A DNA stretch of 64,000 nucleotides from Bradyrhizobium betae (GTDB taxonomy: Bacteria > Pseudomonadota > Alphaproteobacteria > Rhizobiales > Xanthobacteraceae): NCBI RefSeq assembly GCF_004123905.1, contig NZ_MZXW01000035.1, forward strand, positions 186,001 to 250,000, given 5' to 3'. This document shows positions 32,961-42,280 of this stretch, in pieces. Both the position numbers and the translations under genes were made by a program. Below the pieces are notes generated by a model that was not told the DNA's origin, searched no databases, and worked only from the letters and a program-made list of their open reading frames with translations. Numbering within the stretch: position 1 is the first letter of the stretch; each line of letters begins with the position of its first letter.

Positions 32961-32997
32961 TACCTTCCAGAGGTACCTTCCCCCCAGGGTACCTTCC
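32961..32997 (+). repeat. Three copies of TACCTTCC
   Basis: TACCTTCC occurs at 32961, 32974 and 32990; the last two extend to GGTACCTTCC. They lie in the 3' untranslated region of the small secreted protein, just before the terminator. Confidence 0.6.
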
Positions 32998-33003
32998 AAG
33001 CGA

Positions 33004-33040
33004 AGCCCCGGCGTTTCCCCCTGCGCCGGGGCTTTGTATT
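33004..33040 (+). terminator. Rho-independent terminator after the small secreted protein
   Basis: AGCCCCGGCG (33004-33013) pairs perfectly with CGCCGGGGCT (33024-33033) around a 10-base loop, followed by TTGTATTT. Confidence 0.85.
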
Positions 33041-33165
33041 TGGGCCGACACGCCAAATTCATACAATTTTTACTAGAATGCCGGGCATCCCCCACCGTCC
33101 GCGAAACCATTTTGGGGGCCAAGGACTTGGTACCGTGTCTTCACTTTGAAACACGGAACTCCATC

Positions 33166-33339
33166 ATGGCTGGCCTTTCTGCCAATGACTGCGAACAGAT
33201 CGACCGGCGCACCAGCCGCTCGATTTGCGATGCCGTGGGCGAACGGCTCCAGCAGAGCCTGCGCCCCGAAACCCGGCTCCCGACGCATCTGGAGCAGCTC
33301 CTCAACGAGCTGAAGCAGCGCGAGCACGACTCACACTGA
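33166..33339 (+). CDS. Small hypothetical protein, 57 residues
   Basis: Hydrophilic 57-residue protein, MAGLSANDCEQIDRRTSRSI at the start and LEQLLNELKQREHDSH at the end, predicted mostly helical and possibly forming a short coiled coil. GGAACTCC lies before the ATG. It ends 46 bases before the ABC-F gene and is probably co-transcribed with it. Such short proteins are conserved in Bradyrhizobium as far as I recall, without known function. A longer in-frame reading that crosses the previous gene's terminator was rejected. Confidence 0.6.
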   Translation: MAGLSANDCEQIDRRTSRSICDAVGERLQQSLRPETRLPTHLEQLLNELKQREHDSH

Positions 33340-33385
33340 CGAAAAATCGGGTTGCGTTTGATCCCACCTGCGGTGACAAGGCCGC

Positions 33386-35248
33386 ATGCTATCCATCACC
33401 GACCTCTCGATCCGCCTCGCCGGACGCCTTCTGATTGACCAGAGTTCCGTGCAGATCACGCCCGGATCTCGCGTCGGCATGGTCGGGCGCAACGGCACCG
33501 GGAAATCAACCCTGTTCAAGGTGATCCGGGGCGAGCTCGCCGCAGAGCACGGCACGGTGTCCCTGCCGCCACGCTGGCGCGTCGGCAGCCTCGCGCAGGA
33601 GGCTCCGAACGGCCCGGAAAGCCTGATCTCGGTCGTGCTCAAGGCCGACCTCGAACGCGACGCCCTGCTGCATGAGGCCGAGAGCGCCATCGATCCGCAC
33701 CGGATCGCGGAGATCCAGACCCGGCTGGTCGACATCGACGCCCATTCGGCGCCGAGCCGGGCGGCCGCGATCCTCTCCGGCCTCGGATTCTCCGCCACCG
33801 ACCAACTGCGCCCCTGCGCCGAATTCTCCGGCGGCTGGCGCATGCGCGTTGCGCTCGCCGCGACGCTGTTCGCGGCCCCTGACTTGCTGCTGCTCGACGA
33901 GCCCACCAACTATCTCGATCTCGAGGGAACGCTGTGGCTGGAGGATCACCTCGCGCACTATCCGCGCACGGTGATCGTGATCAGCCATGACCGCGATCTC
34001 CTCGAAAGCTCGGTCGACCAGATCCTGCATCTGGAGCGCGGCAAGCTCACGCTCTACAAGGGCACCTACTCGTCGTTCGAGGAACAGCGCGCCATGCGCG
34101 AGATGCTCGACGCCAAAGCCGTCAAGCGTCAGGAGGCCGAGCGCGCGCGCCTGCAAGCCTTCGTCGACCGCTTCAAGGCCAAGGCCTCGAAAGCCCGGCA
34201 GGCGCAGTCCCGCGTGAAGATGCTGGAGCGGCTGAAGCCGATCACGGCGCTGGTCACCCAGGATGTGCGCGAGATCAGCTTCCCCGCGCCGGAGAAGATC
34301 CTGTCGCCGCCGATCATCGCCGTCGACAACGCCGCGGTCGGCTATGACCCGGCAGCGCCCGTGCTCGGCCGCGTCACCTTGCGCGTCGACAATGACGATC
34401 GCATCGCGCTGCTCGGCTCCAACGGCAACGGCAAATCGACGCTCGTCAAACTGCTCGCCGGCCGTCTCGCGCCGTTCTCCGGCAAGGTGACGCGCGCCGA
34501 CAAGCTGTCGATCGCCTATTTCGCCCAGCACCAGCTCGACGAGCTGAACGAGGACGGCTCCGCCTACGACCACGTCCGCAAGCTGATGGGCGAGGCGCCC
34601 GAAGCAAAGGTGCGCGCCCGCGCCGGCGGGATCGGCTTCTCCGGAAAGGCGGCCGACACCAAGGTCAGTAAATTGTCGGGCGGCGAGAAGGCGCGGCTGC
34701 TGCTGGGCCTTGCGACCTTCTTCGGCCCCAACATGATCATTCTGGACGAGCCGACCAACCATCTCGACATCGACAGCCGCGCAGCACTTGCCGAAGCCAT
34801 CAACGAATTCCCCGGCGCGGTGATCATGGTCTCGCATGACCGCTATCTGATCGAAGCCTGCGCCGACCAGCTCTGGATCGTCGCCGACCGCACCGTCACC
34901 AATTACGACGGCGACCTCGACGAGTATCGCCGCTTGGTGCTGTCATCGCGCAACGGTGAGCCCGCCCCGCGCGAGCGTAGCGCGCCAAACGAGAAGCCGC
35001 AGCGTCCGAAGTCGGACAATCGCGGCTCGCTGAAGAAGCGGATCGCGGAAGCCGAGAGCGAGATCGCGCGCGTCAGCGACATCATCACCAAGATCGACAC
35101 CGCGCTTTCGCTACCCGACATCTTCACCAGGGATCCCAAGCAGGCCGCGCAACTATCGAAGGCCCGCGCGAATGCCGCGGACGCGCTGGCGCGGGCGGAG
35201 GAGCAGTGGCTGGAGGCGAGCACGCAGTTTGATGAGGCGGCGGGCTAG
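33386..35248 (+). CDS. ABC-F family ATPase (YheS-like ribosome-associated factor)
   Basis: 620 residues with two ATPase domains and no membrane segment, as in ABC-F translation factors. Domain 1: Walker A GRNGTGKST (about 34-42), signature FSGGWRMR, Walker B LLLLDEPTNYLD. The linker (about 235-290) is charged and helical. Domain 2: GSNGNGKST (about 345-353), LSGGEKARLLLG, MIILDEPTNHLD. A C-terminal coiled-coil extension (about 545-620) follows. FSGGWRMR in domain 1 is typical of the YheS subgroup rather than EttA or Uup. The likely role is resolving stalled or non-canonical ribosomes; antibiotic protection is possible but not indicated. Confidence 0.9.
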   Translation: MLSITDLSIRLAGRLLIDQSSVQITPGSRVGMVGRNGTGKSTLFKVIRGELAAEHGTVSLPPRWRVGSLAQEAPNGPESLISVVLKADLERDALLHEAESAIDPHRIAEIQTRLVDIDAHSAPSRAAAILSGLGFSATDQLRPCAEFSGGWRMRVALAATLFAAPDLLLLDEPTNYLDLEGTLWLEDHLAHYPRTVIVISHDRDLLESSVDQILHLERGKLTLYKGTYSSFEEQRAMREMLDAKAVKRQEAERARLQAFVDRFKAKASKARQAQSRVKMLERLKPITALVTQDVREISFPAPEKILSPPIIAVDNAAVGYDPAAPVLGRVTLRVDNDDRIALLGSNGNGKSTLVKLLAGRLAPFSGKVTRADKLSIAYFAQHQLDELNEDGSAYDHVRKLMGEAPEAKVRARAGGIGFSGKAADTKVSKLSGGEKARLLLGLATFFGPNMIILDEPTNHLDIDSRAALAEAINEFPGAVIMVSHDRYLIEACADQLWIVADRTVTNYDGDLDEYRRLVLSSRNGEPAPRERSAPNEKPQRPKSDNRGSLKKRIAEAESEIARVSDIITKIDTALSLPDIFTRDPKQAAQLSKARANAADALARAEEQWLEASTQFDEAAG

Positions 35249-35353
35249 ATTCAAAAACTGAAAAACAACCCCATGCACAGTAGCGGACGGGCTGTGGCCT
35301 GAGGACCGAAAGACCATTCAAGTCATTGAAACACTTAATCTAATCGGCGAGCA

Positions 35354-36802
35354 CTAGCGCTCCCGCATGATTTCGTGCCGGTAGCGCTGCAATGGCGACA
35401 AAAGATAACTCAAAATGGTGCGCGAGCCGGTCCTGATCTCCACGGTCACCGCCATGCCCGGGGACAGGCTGACGAGGCGGTCGTCCACCTGCATCCGGGT
35501 ACGATCAAGCGAGATGCGGGCGCTGTAGCTCAGCTCCTGCCCGTTGGGTTCGCTGCTGTCGTGCTGCGACCCGGACGCGCGGTCGCCGCGCTCCGGCGGA
35601 CGGTCGCGGATGATGGCGTCCTGCGAGACGCTCAGCACCCGGCCTTCGAGCAGGCCGTAACGGGTGAAATTAAAAGTGTCGATCTTGATGGCGGCGCCCT
35701 GCCCGGCCTCGACGAAGCCGATATCGCGGTTGGAGATCATCGCCTCGATCTCGAGCCGCGTATCTGACGGGACGATCACCAGCAGCGATTGCGCGGGCGT
35801 GACCACGCCGCCGACGGTGTGGACCGCAAGCTGCTGCACGACGCCATCAACCGGCGACGTCAATTGCTGGAGTTTTGTCCGCTGTTGCGCCTTGATCAGA
35901 TCGCGCGCGACGCCATTGGCCTTCTGCTCGCTCTTGGCAAGCTCGTCCGACAGGCTCTTCCTATACTCGGCCACGGCCTGGATGCGGGTCTCGCGGATCG
36001 CGGCGACGGCGGATTCGGCTTCCTTCAGGCGGCTGCTCTGGACGCGAAGCTCCTCCTGCTGCTCGATCTGAAGCTGAAGCGTCTCGTAATAAGTCAGCTT
36101 CGAGCCGATCTCTTTTTCCATCAGCGTCTTGCGGATATCGACGCGCTGCCCCGTGACCGGGAGCAGCGCATCCAGCTTGTGGATCGTTGCGACGATCGTC
36201 TGATGCTCGGCGTCCTTCTGCGCCTCCTGGCGCGCCAGCGCAGCCAGCTTGGCCCTGTGCTCGCTGACCTGATTGGCGAGCAACTGCCGCTGCGTTGCGA
36301 CCAGCACGGGATCGGCATCCGCGGGTGGGACGAGATCGGCGGAGCTATCCTCACCGCTTGCGAGCGCAGCACGGAGGCGCGCGATATTGAGCCGCTCGGC
36401 CATGAGATCGTCGTGCAGATGGTCGCGCTCTGCCGCGTTCACGGTCGGATCGAGCTCGATCAGCAAATCGCCTGATTTGACCGTCTGCCCATCCTGCACG
36501 TGGATCGCGCGCACCACACCGGTCTCAAACGGCTGCACCACCTTGCTCCTTCCGCTCGACACGACCTTGCCGGTTGCGGACGCCACGATGTCGATCGTGC
36601 CCCAGGCCGACCATGCGAGCGCGGCACAGACGAGAGCCATCAGGGCCATCGCGATGGCGCGACCGATTGGCGATGGTGGCGTCTCGGTGATTTCCAGCGC
36701 CGCGGGCAGGAAAGCGATCTCTTCGACGCGGCGGCCCTTTGCGTTCCGGAAAGGAACGACCCTCGGTTCCTCGCGGGCGGAAGCGGTGCTAGCCGACCTC
36801 AT
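35354..36802 (-). CDS. HlyD-family type I secretion periplasmic adaptor
   Basis: Membrane-fusion protein that links the inner-membrane ABC exporter to a TolC-type outer-membrane channel. 482 residues: a short cytoplasmic tail, one membrane helix (AIAMALMALVCAALAWSAWG, about 48-67), a lipoyl/barrel segment (VVQPFETGVVRAIHVQDGQT), a long periplasmic coiled coil (about 130-310, rich in Glu, Lys, Arg and Ala) and the C-terminal barrel TPAQSLLVIVPSDTRLEIEA. HlyD/PrtE type rather than RND adaptor. Its first codons overlap the ABC gene by 14 bases, so the pair is coupled. No TolC homologue lies nearby. Confidence 0.94.
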   Translation of the reverse strand: MRSASTASAREEPRVVPFRNAKGRRVEEIAFLPAALEITETPPSPIGRAIAMALMALVCAALAWSAWGTIDIVASATGKVVSSGRSKVVQPFETGVVRAIHVQDGQTVKSGDLLIELDPTVNAAERDHLHDDLMAERLNIARLRAALASGEDSSADLVPPADADPVLVATQRQLLANQVSEHRAKLAALARQEAQKDAEHQTIVATIHKLDALLPVTGQRVDIRKTLMEKEIGSKLTYYETLQLQIEQQEELRVQSSRLKEAESAVAAIRETRIQAVAEYRKSLSDELAKSEQKANGVARDLIKAQQRTKLQQLTSPVDGVVQQLAVHTVGGVVTPAQSLLVIVPSDTRLEIEAMISNRDIGFVEAGQGAAIKIDTFNFTRYGLLEGRVLSVSQDAIIRDRPPERGDRASGSQHDSSEPNGQELSYSARISLDRTRMQVDDRLVSLSPGMAVTVEIRTGSRTILSYLLSPLQRYRHEIMRER

Positions 36803-38921
36803 AGATCCCTCCCTGAAGCCGATGCAGCGCTGCGTAACGTCCGCCGTTCCTGATCAGCGCCTCATGCGTGCCATCCTCGACCAGACGTCCCCGCTCCAGC
36901 GTAAAAATGCGATCGGCGCCGCGGACGGTGGACAGGCGATGCGCGATGATCAGCACCGTGCGGCCCCTCGCGATCTCCTTCATGTTGTCGTGGATGATCC
37001 GCTCGCTCTCATAGTCGAGCGCGCTGGTGGCTTCATCGAAGATCAGGATCCGGGGATTGCTCACCAGCGCACGCGCAATCGCGATGCGCTGGCGTTGCCC
37101 GCCCGAGAGCGTCGAGCCACGCTCGCCGACGACCGTGTCGTAGCCCTCAGGGAGCTCCAGAATGAAATCATGCGCGCCCGCAAGCATTGCCGCATCCATG
37201 ATGCGGTCCATCGGCAGGGTCGGATCGGCCAGTGCGATGTTGTCGCGCACCGAACGGTTGAACAACATGTTGTCCTGGAGCACCACGCCGATCTGCCGCC
37301 GCAGCCAGGCCGGATCGGTCATGATCAGATCCATGCCGTCAATCAGCACGCGGCCGCCCTGCGGCACGTAGAGCCGCTGCACCAGCTTTGCAAAGGTGCT
37401 CTTGCCCGAGCCCGAGGACCCCACGATGCCGACGGTTTGGCCCGCCGGAATATCGAACGAGACGTCGCGCAGGATTTCCGGCCCGTCGAGCCGGTAGCGG
37501 AATGCCACGTGCTCGAAGCGGATGTTGCCCCGGAGCGGCGGCATTCCCGCGCGACCTGCGGAGTAAGCCGGCTCTGCCGCGCTGTTGAGGATGTCGCCGA
37601 GCCGCGCGATCGAGAGCCGCGCCTGATGAAAATCCTGCCAGACCTGCGCCAGCCGTAGCACCGGGGCCGAAACCCTCCCTGCAAAAATGTTGAACGCGAC
37701 AAGCTCGCCGACGGTCAGGGCGTCTCCGATCACGAGCCGCGCGCCGACATAGAGAATCGCGGCCGTGACGATCTTGCTGACGAACTGCACAAGCTGGCTC
37801 GCGGTGTTGCCGAGGCTGGTGACGCCAAAGCTCGCGGCGACGTAGCCGGCAAGCTGCTCCTCCCAGCGGCGCTGCATCTGCGGCTCGACCGCCATCGCCT
37901 TCAGCGTCTCGATTCCGCTGACACTCTCGACCAGAAACGCCTGGTTCTCAGCGCCGCGGCGGAATTTCTCGTCCAGCCTGCGGCGAAACAGCGGCGTCGC
38001 CACCGCCGAGATTGCGATGTAGAACGGAAACGATCCGAGCACGATGCAGGTCATCAGCGGCGAATAGGCGAACATCACCGCCAGAAACACCGAGGTGAAG
38101 ACCAGGTCGATCAGAAGCGTCAGCGACGAAGAGGTGATAAAATTGCGGATGTTCTCGAGCTCGCGCACGCGCGCCACGGAATCGCCGACGCGCCTCGCCT
38201 GAAACCACGCCATCGGCAGCGCCAGCAGATGATGGAACAGGCGCGCGCCCAGCTCGACGTCGATGCGGTTGGTGGTGTGCGCAAACAGATAATTGCGCAA
38301 GATTCCGAGCACGGTGTCGAATAGCGAGACGACGACAAGGCCGATGACGAGAACATCGAGCGTGGACAGCGAGCGGTGCACCAGCACCTTGTCGATCACG
38401 ACCTGGAAGAACAGCGGCGAGACAAGCGCGAACAGCTGGAGGAAGAACGAGGCGGCCACCACCTCGCCCAGCAGCCGCCGGTATTTGCCGATCGCGCCGA
38501 TGAACCAGGTGATGTCGAACTGGCGGCCAAGGTCGGATAGCCCGGCACGCCGAGCCATCAGGATCAACCCGCCGGCCCAGATCGCGCACAGCTCATCGCG
38601 CTCCATCAGTACCGGGCGCTGCGCCTGCGGCGACTGCACGAGCACCTTGTCCGCGGAGGCTTTTGCGATGACCATAAAACTACCGTCGCGCAGCATCGCG
38701 ATCGCCGGCAGCGGGCTGCCGGCCAGGCGGCTCCATTGCGTGCGATAGGTTCGGGCCTTCAGTCCGAGAGATCTAGCGCAGCGGATGATGTCCGCTGCGC
38801 CAAAATTTTCCGTTCCGCTCCGGTGCCTGAGCTGGTCGCGATCGGCGGCAACACCCTGCATATGCAGCAGGGTGAGCAGCGCGTCGAGCCCCGTATCACT
38901 CGGGACCACGTTCGTCGTCAT
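36789..38921 (-). CDS. Type I secretion ABC exporter with C39-like domain (HlyB type)
   Basis: 710 residues with three domains. An N-terminal C39-like domain (about 1-130, LDALLTLLHMQGVAADRDQL) has no Cys where active C39 peptidases carry it, so it should bind rather than cleave its substrate, as in HlyB. The transmembrane domain (about 150-430) has six helices (LGEVVAASFFLQLFALVSPL). The nucleotide-binding domain has Walker A VGSSGSGKST (about 500), signature TLSGGQRQRIAIARAL and Walker B ILIFDEATSALD. It lies between the RTX gene (29 bases upstream) and the adaptor, so export of that RTX protein is the obvious role. Confidence 0.95.
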   Translation of the reverse strand: MTTNVVPSDTGLDALLTLLHMQGVAADRDQLRHRSGTENFGAADIIRCARSLGLKARTYRTQWSRLAGSPLPAIAMLRDGSFMVIAKASADKVLVQSPQAQRPVLMERDELCAIWAGGLILMARRAGLSDLGRQFDITWFIGAIGKYRRLLGEVVAASFFLQLFALVSPLFFQVVIDKVLVHRSLSTLDVLVIGLVVVSLFDTVLGILRNYLFAHTTNRIDVELGARLFHHLLALPMAWFQARRVGDSVARVRELENIRNFITSSSLTLLIDLVFTSVFLAVMFAYSPLMTCIVLGSFPFYIAISAVATPLFRRRLDEKFRRGAENQAFLVESVSGIETLKAMAVEPQMQRRWEEQLAGYVAASFGVTSLGNTASQLVQFVSKIVTAAILYVGARLVIGDALTVGELVAFNIFAGRVSAPVLRLAQVWQDFHQARLSIARLGDILNSAAEPAYSAGRAGMPPLRGNIRFEHVAFRYRLDGPEILRDVSFDIPAGQTVGIVGSSGSGKSTFAKLVQRLYVPQGGRVLIDGMDLIMTDPAWLRRQIGVVLQDNMLFNRSVRDNIALADPTLPMDRIMDAAMLAGAHDFILELPEGYDTVVGERGSTLSGGQRQRIAIARALVSNPRILIFDEATSALDYESERIIHDNMKEIARGRTVLIIAHRLSTVRGADRIFTLERGRLVEDGTHEALIRNGGRYAALHRLQGGIYEVG

Positions 38922-38950
38922 GAGCGTTCTCCAGGCTGGAGCAGCGGGTA

Positions 38951-41800
38951 TCAGGCGTGCTGCGGCGGAGCGAGCGTCTGGGTCTGCGCCGCGTGCGGAT
39001 CGGGCAACGGCATCTCGCCGTGACCGTCGCCTGCCGGAACAAAGCTCGCCGCCATGGCCTGGTTGAGCATCATCGCGGCTGCAAACGCTCCGCCTCCGTT
39101 GATGACGACGTTGTTGCCGCTGCCGCCATCAAGGATATCGGCACCGCCACCGCCGATCAGCACGTCGTCCCCCGCGCCACCGGCCAGCGTGTCGTTGCCG
39201 GGGCTGCCGATCAGGATGTCGTCGCCATTGCCGCCATTGGCCACGAGCTGGATGCCGCCGTGCAGGCCGGAGGCCGTGATGACGTCGTCGCCATCGAGGC
39301 CGTTGATGACGATCCTGTCGCCCGCGCCGGCATCGCTGATATTGATGTCCTGGCCGAGCCCCGACACCGTGATGATGCCGTCGTGCTCGGTTACCATGAT
39401 GACGTCGCTGCCGCCGGTTCCGTTGATGGTCACGGTGTCAGCGGCGCCGTCATTGGCGCCGAGGTCGAGGTTGACCTGGTTGACGCCGGTGCCGGAGAGG
39501 TCGTTGACTGTGATGTTGTCGGCACCGCCGAGGGCGTTGAAGTCGATGTGCTCGACCCCATTGAGGTCCATCGCGATGGCGGCGACATCGCGGGTGAACA
39601 GCACCCTTCCGCCATTGGCCGAGATGTTGATGTTCTCGCTGATATTGGCGCCGTTGAATAGCAGCGCGTCGGTGCCCTTGCCGCCTTCGACGATGTCGCT
39701 GCCGTCGCCGGGATTCCATATAAAGGTGTCGTCGCCGGCGCCGAGATTGGCGACATCGTTGCCGCGTCCGCCGATCACGGTGTCGTTGCAGGCGCTGCCG
39801 GTGATGGTGTCGTTGCCGTCGCCACCGTTGATGTTGAGGCTGAACAGCTGCCCAGCCTTGATCGCGGAGGCGTTGATGACGTCGTTGCCACCTCCGCCGT
39901 TGACGGTCAGCACATCACCGGCATCTGCATGTGCGATCGTCACCTGGGCGGCGAGGCCGTTGACAACGATCGATCCGCCTGACGTCACGACCGAGATGTT
40001 GTCGTCACCGGCCGTGCCGTTCACCGTCACACGGTCCGCCGCGCCGTCACCGCTCTGGCTACCTGGGCTGGCGCTGAGGTCGATGGCGACCTGCGTCACC
40101 CCGGTGCCCGTTAGATCGTTGACAGTGATGTTGTCGGCGCCGCCCGCGGTGGCGATCTGCACGCGCTCGACGCCGTTGAGATCCATCACGATGGTGCCGA
40201 CGTCGCGGGTGAGAAGCGCGCGGCTTCCGTTCGCCGAGATCGACATGTTCTCGGCTGCATTGGAGCCGTTAAACACCAGCGTATCCGTTCCCGTGCCGCC
40301 TTCGACGACGTCGCTGCCCTCACCGGGATTCCACGTGAACAGATCGTCACCCGCACCGAGAAGCGCGACGTCATTGCCGCGGCCGCCGATGACCTTGTCG
40401 TTGCCGTCGCCGCCGATCAGGGTGTCGGCGCCCTGACTGCCGGTGATGGTGTCGTTCCCTGCACCGCCGTCGATCGTCAGGCCGATCACAGCGGCAAGCG
40501 CGGATGCATCGATGACGTCGTTGCCGCCGAGCGCCTGGATTACCAGCCGGTCGTTGGCGGCCTCCGCATTTGCGATCGTCACGACCTCCGGCAAGCCCGT
40601 CACAGTGACGGTCGTGCCCACGGCCGTGACCTCGATGTGCTGATTGCCGCCGGTGCCGTTGACGGTCACCGTATCAGCCGCGCCGTCGCCTTGCGTGCCG
40701 CCGGGAACGGCTGCGAGATCGACCAGCACCTGCTTGACGCCGGTCCCGGTGAGATCTCCGACGGTGATGTTGTCGGCGCCGCCGCGCGCATCGAATTCGA
40801 TCTGCTCGATGCTGTTGAGGTCCATCGTGATGTTGGCGACGTCGCGGGTGAAGCGAACCCGTCCGCCATTGGCCGAGATGTCGATGGTCTCGCTGATGTT
40901 CGCACCGTTGAACAACAGCTTGTCGTTGCCCGATCCGCCTTCGACCGTGTCGCTGCCGTCGCCGGGATTCCAGATGAAGGTGTCGTCGCCGGTGCCGAGC
41001 TGGGCGACGTCGTTGCCGCGCCCGCCATTGACGATGTCGTCGCCGCTGCCGCCGATGATCAGATCATTGCCATCGCCGCCGGTGATCCGGTCGTTGCCGG
41101 CGCCGCCATCGAGCGTCAGCGAGATCAGGCTGACGAGCCCGTTGCCCGCGGTGATGACATCGTCGCCGCCACCGGCGTGCAGCACGAGATTCTCCGTCGT
41201 GCCGATGTCGAGCGAAAATGGCGCGGCACCCGTGCCGTCCAGCCGCACGCGCGTGCCGTTCGCCGTGATCGTGAACGTCTCGGAGTCATTGCTGCCGTTG
41301 ACCTGCGCCGTATCGTTGCCGTCACCGCCCTCGAACAGATTGGTGCCGCCGCCGGGATTCCAGATCATGAGGTCGTTGCCGGCCTCGCCGAACAGCTGAT
41401 TGTCGCCGCTGCCGCCATCCAGCGTATCGTTCCCCGCGCCGCCGAACAGCAGATCATTGCCGCCGCCACCCTTGATCACATCGTCGCCGGCCTGACCGAA
41501 CAGCAGATCGGCGCCCGAGCCACCGGTGATCCTGTCGTTGCCGTCGCCGCCAAAAATGTGCACCGCGGGCATCGGCCCGTGGCATTCGTTGACGGTGATC
41601 GTGTCGTCGCCGCCTTGACCGAAGATGTCGATCTCGTTGGTGTTGGTAATTGTGGGGTCGCCACCGATCGTTTTCACGTGCCCGTTATTGACAAGAATGC
41701 GGCCTGCCTTGTCGCGGCTGATCACGACGCCGTTATTGGCACTGTCGCCGAAAATGGTGAGCTGCCCCGTAACCGGGGAAAACACTGAGGTAATGGACAT
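38951..41800 (-). CDS. Large RTX calcium-binding protein, type I secretion substrate
   Basis: 949 residues built mostly of GG-x-G-x-D calcium-binding nonapeptides. The head (about 55-150) is a run such as GGDGNDRITGGSGADLLFG. Then comes a recurring module, starting WNPG-x-G-S-D (about 279, 488 and 696; a more divergent copy near 148), containing SANGGRVRFTRDVANITMDL and a GADNIT beta segment, roughly 208 residues per copy. The C-terminus holds a last RTX block (GAGDDVLIGGGGADILDGGS) and a Pro/Gln/Ala tail without a clear secretion signature beyond that position. No enzymatic domain is visible, so it may be a surface-layer, adhesin or matrix protein. AAGGATC precedes the ATG. Confidence 0.92.
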   Translation of the reverse strand: MSITSVFSPVTGQLTIFGDSANNGVVISRDKAGRILVNNGHVKTIGGDPTITNTNEIDIFGQGGDDTITVNECHGPMPAVHIFGGDGNDRITGGSGADLLFGQAGDDVIKGGGGNDLLFGGAGNDTLDGGSGDNQLFGEAGNDLMIWNPGGGTNLFEGGDGNDTAQVNGSNDSETFTITANGTRVRLDGTGAAPFSLDIGTTENLVLHAGGGDDVITAGNGLVSLISLTLDGGAGNDRITGGDGNDLIIGGSGDDIVNGGRGNDVAQLGTGDDTFIWNPGDGSDTVEGGSGNDKLLFNGANISETIDISANGGRVRFTRDVANITMDLNSIEQIEFDARGGADNITVGDLTGTGVKQVLVDLAAVPGGTQGDGAADTVTVNGTGGNQHIEVTAVGTTVTVTGLPEVVTIANAEAANDRLVIQALGGNDVIDASALAAVIGLTIDGGAGNDTITGSQGADTLIGGDGNDKVIGGRGNDVALLGAGDDLFTWNPGEGSDVVEGGTGTDTLVFNGSNAAENMSISANGSRALLTRDVGTIVMDLNGVERVQIATAGGADNITVNDLTGTGVTQVAIDLSASPGSQSGDGAADRVTVNGTAGDDNISVVTSGGSIVVNGLAAQVTIAHADAGDVLTVNGGGGNDVINASAIKAGQLFSLNINGGDGNDTITGSACNDTVIGGRGNDVANLGAGDDTFIWNPGDGSDIVEGGKGTDALLFNGANISENINISANGGRVLFTRDVAAIAMDLNGVEHIDFNALGGADNITVNDLSGTGVNQVNLDLGANDGAADTVTINGTGGSDVIMVTEHDGIITVSGLGQDINISDAGAGDRIVINGLDGDDVITASGLHGGIQLVANGGNGDDILIGSPGNDTLAGGAGDDVLIGGGGADILDGGSGNNVVINGGGAFAAAMMLNQAMAASFVPAGDGHGEMPLPDPHAAQTQTLAPPQHA

Positions 41801-42280
41801 CCAAAAGATCCTTCGATCGACCTAGCCCCTCCTCTCGATGCGTAGCAGCCGCCAACATGACATGCTTGAGCCACTGCTTGAGACGCGCGTGATTATTCTG
41901 GAGATTTCCTCCAGATTTGCTCCGGAGGCGGTTTTGACAGCGGATGCGGGAGCTCTCTCATCGGGCCGCATGATCTCTCGTAACGATAGCGTGATTTTCA
42001 ACGCGCGAGAACGCGGCGAACACATTGATGCCGGCTAAGAAGTAACGGCTCGACGCGAGCACAAGATTTGACGAGGCCGCGGGCTGGCATCCGCTATTCG
42101 ATGATGCGATGGACGCGCGCGAGTAGCACAGGCGGCACGTCAACTACGTTGCACGTTGGAAAATGTCGGGCTCGCAAACTTGCGGTGTCCCGTCGCGGGC
42201 GGCGCGGCACCATGCTACAAAAAGGACCGGCCTTTTCGGCCCCAGCGATATTTGGATAGGCAATTTTAGGGAGATCTCGG
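41801..42280. other. Intergenic region between RTX locus and methyltransferase (divergent)
   Basis: 480 bases. It holds a dyad CTGGAG-ATTTC-CTCCAG (about 41899-41915) and GGACCGGCCTTTTCGGCCCC (about 42226-42245), which can fold. A plus-strand frame of 66 codons starting at 41838 has protein-like composition in its middle but no ribosome site, so I do not call it. Promoters for the RTX operon and the methyltransferase must lie here. Confidence 0.5.

Noticed and set aside
38951..41800. CRISPR-like periodicity
   Set aside because: The repeats are glycine/aspartate codons of an RTX protein in one open frame; there is no direct-repeat/spacer structure.
41838..42038. 66-codon plus-strand frame between RTX and methyltransferase
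   Set aside because: Protein-like middle part but no ribosome site and no support from neighbours; left as part of the intergenic region.
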